A stretch of 24,351 nucleotides of DNA from CAZLNO01 sp964561005 (GTDB lineage: Bacteria > Pseudomonadota > Alphaproteobacteria > Kiloniellales > Rhodovibrionaceae): the NCBI GenBank assembly GCA_964561005.1, contig CAZLNO010000060.1, positions 1-24,351 of the forward strand. The letters are read 5' to 3'. Every line of letters begins with the position of its first letter. Position 1 is the first letter of the stretch. Shown here one piece after another: positions 23,836 through 24,351 of the stretch. The position numbers were made by a program, and so were the translations under genes. The notes under the pieces were generated by a model. That model saw only the letters and a list, made by a program, of their open reading frames with translations. It was not told the origin of the DNA and made no database searches.

Positions 23836-24036
23836 ATGTCCAAGCTGAAAACCAAGAGCGGTGCCAAAAAGCGATTCAAGCTGACCGGCACCGGCAAGGT
23901 CCGCGTCCAGTATGCCTACAAGCGGCACAATCTTCGCAAGCGGCCCCAGCAGATGAAGCGGCAGGCGCGCGGCATGAAGGTGCTCGGCAAGACCGAGGCC
24001 GACATGGTCAAGAAGCATTTTCTGCCGAACGGCTAA
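23836..24036 (+). CDS. rpmI: 50S ribosomal protein L35
   Basis: A 66-residue, highly basic large-subunit protein. The start MSKLKTKSGAKKRFKLTGTG, the central YKRHNLRKRPQQMKRQARG and the ending VKKHFLPNG are family-typical, and length is normal. AGAGGAAAGG precedes the ATG at 23836. It is followed after 42 bases by rplT. infC, which often precedes rpmI in other bacteria, is absent; instead a promoter and a structured leader lie directly upstream. Confidence 0.97.
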   Translation: MSKLKTKSGAKKRFKLTGTGKVRVQYAYKRHNLRKRPQQMKRQARGMKVLGKTEADMVKKHFLPNG

Positions 24037-24078
24037 ACGCCGCAGCTTCGAATTCAAGCCAGCGAGAGGAGTGCCGCC

Positions 24079-24351
24079 ATGTCGCGAGTGAAGCGCGGAG
24101 TCACGTCGCACGCCAAGCACAAGAAGGTCCTGAAGGCCGCCAAGGGCGGCTTCGGACGCCGCAAGAACGTCATCCGGGTCGCCCGCCAGCACGTCGAGAA
24201 GGCGAACCAGTACGCCTATCGCGACCGCAAGCAGCGCAAGCGCGACTTCCGCAGCCTGTGGATCCAGCGCATCAACGCCGGCGCGCGCCAGCACGGGCTG
24301 ACCTATTCCCAGTTCATGGCCGGGATCAAGAACGCCGGGATCGAGGTCGAC
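24079..24351 (+). CDS. rplT: 50S ribosomal protein L20 (partial, runs off the window)
   Basis: The first 91 codons of L20, a large-subunit assembly protein that in several bacteria also represses its own operon by binding the leader RNA. MSRVKRGVTSHAKHKKVLKA, then GGFGRRKNVIRVARQHVEKA and FRSLWIQRINAGARQHGLTY are diagnostic. AGAGGAG precedes the ATG. The remaining roughly 25-30 codons are outside the window. It forms an operon with rpmI. Confidence 0.97.
   Translation, partial: MSRVKRGVTSHAKHKKVLKAAKGGFGRRKNVIRVARQHVEKANQYAYRDRKQRKRDFRSLWIQRINAGARQHGLTYSQFMAGIKNAGIEVD

Overview
The window is GC-rich chromosomal DNA from an alphaproteobacterium, most likely a member of Rhodospirillales or a close relative. 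The main evidence is gene order: RNase D-kdsD-lptC-lptA-lptB-rpoN-hpf-ptsN, phoR-pstSCAB-phoU-phoB, and hsp20 next to a DUF1150 gene are typical alphaproteobacterial neighbourhoods. Genus and species cannot be read from the sequence.

Layout. (1) 10-963, minus: an NDUFA9-like SDR protein, divergent from (2) 1193-8184, plus: envelope and nitrogen/stress regulation genes. These are a short RNase D, KdsD (Kdo synthesis), LptC-LptA-LptB (LPS export), sigma-54 RpoN, long-form ribosome hibernation factor HPF and PtsN. rpoN has its own near-consensus -24/-12 promoter, so it probably autoregulates. (3) 8237-9165, minus: hsp20 and a DUF1150 gene behind a sigma-32-like promoter and a ROSE-like RNA thermometer. 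(4) 9337-11616, plus: a malic enzyme fused to a phosphotransacetylase domain. (5) About 11620-13380: an AT-richer accessory islet with a Panacea (DUF4065) antitoxin-like gene, a small basic partner gene (candidate toxin) and a degenerate tRNA-like sequence. (6) 13383-20957, plus: the phosphate-starvation regulon, phoR, a PHO box, pstS-pstC-pstA-pstB, a decayed second pstB tail, phoU and phoB. (7) 20982-22736, minus: a secreted RTX/DUF4214 protein, convergent with phoB. (8) 23095-23577, minus: a Prx5-type peroxiredoxin with a pair of stem-loops at its 3' side. (9) 23836 to the end, plus: rpmI and the start of rplT behind a strong promoter and a leader with mutually exclusive RNA structures.

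How the genes work together. The first block couples outer-membrane LPS assembly to the rpoN-hpf-ptsN regulatory cluster. In the Pho block, PhoR and PhoB sense and respond to phosphate limitation, PstSCAB imports phosphate, and PhoU relays transporter state to PhoR. The most notable observations are: the pstB tail between pstB and phoU, which looks more like the usual alphaproteobacterial PstB than the intact gene does and may be a scar of cassette replacement; the sigma-54 promoter in front of rpoN; the predicted RNA thermometer of hsp20; the rpmI-rplT attenuator; and the Panacea two-gene module. No CRISPR array, rRNA, intact tRNA or complete insertion sequence was seen.
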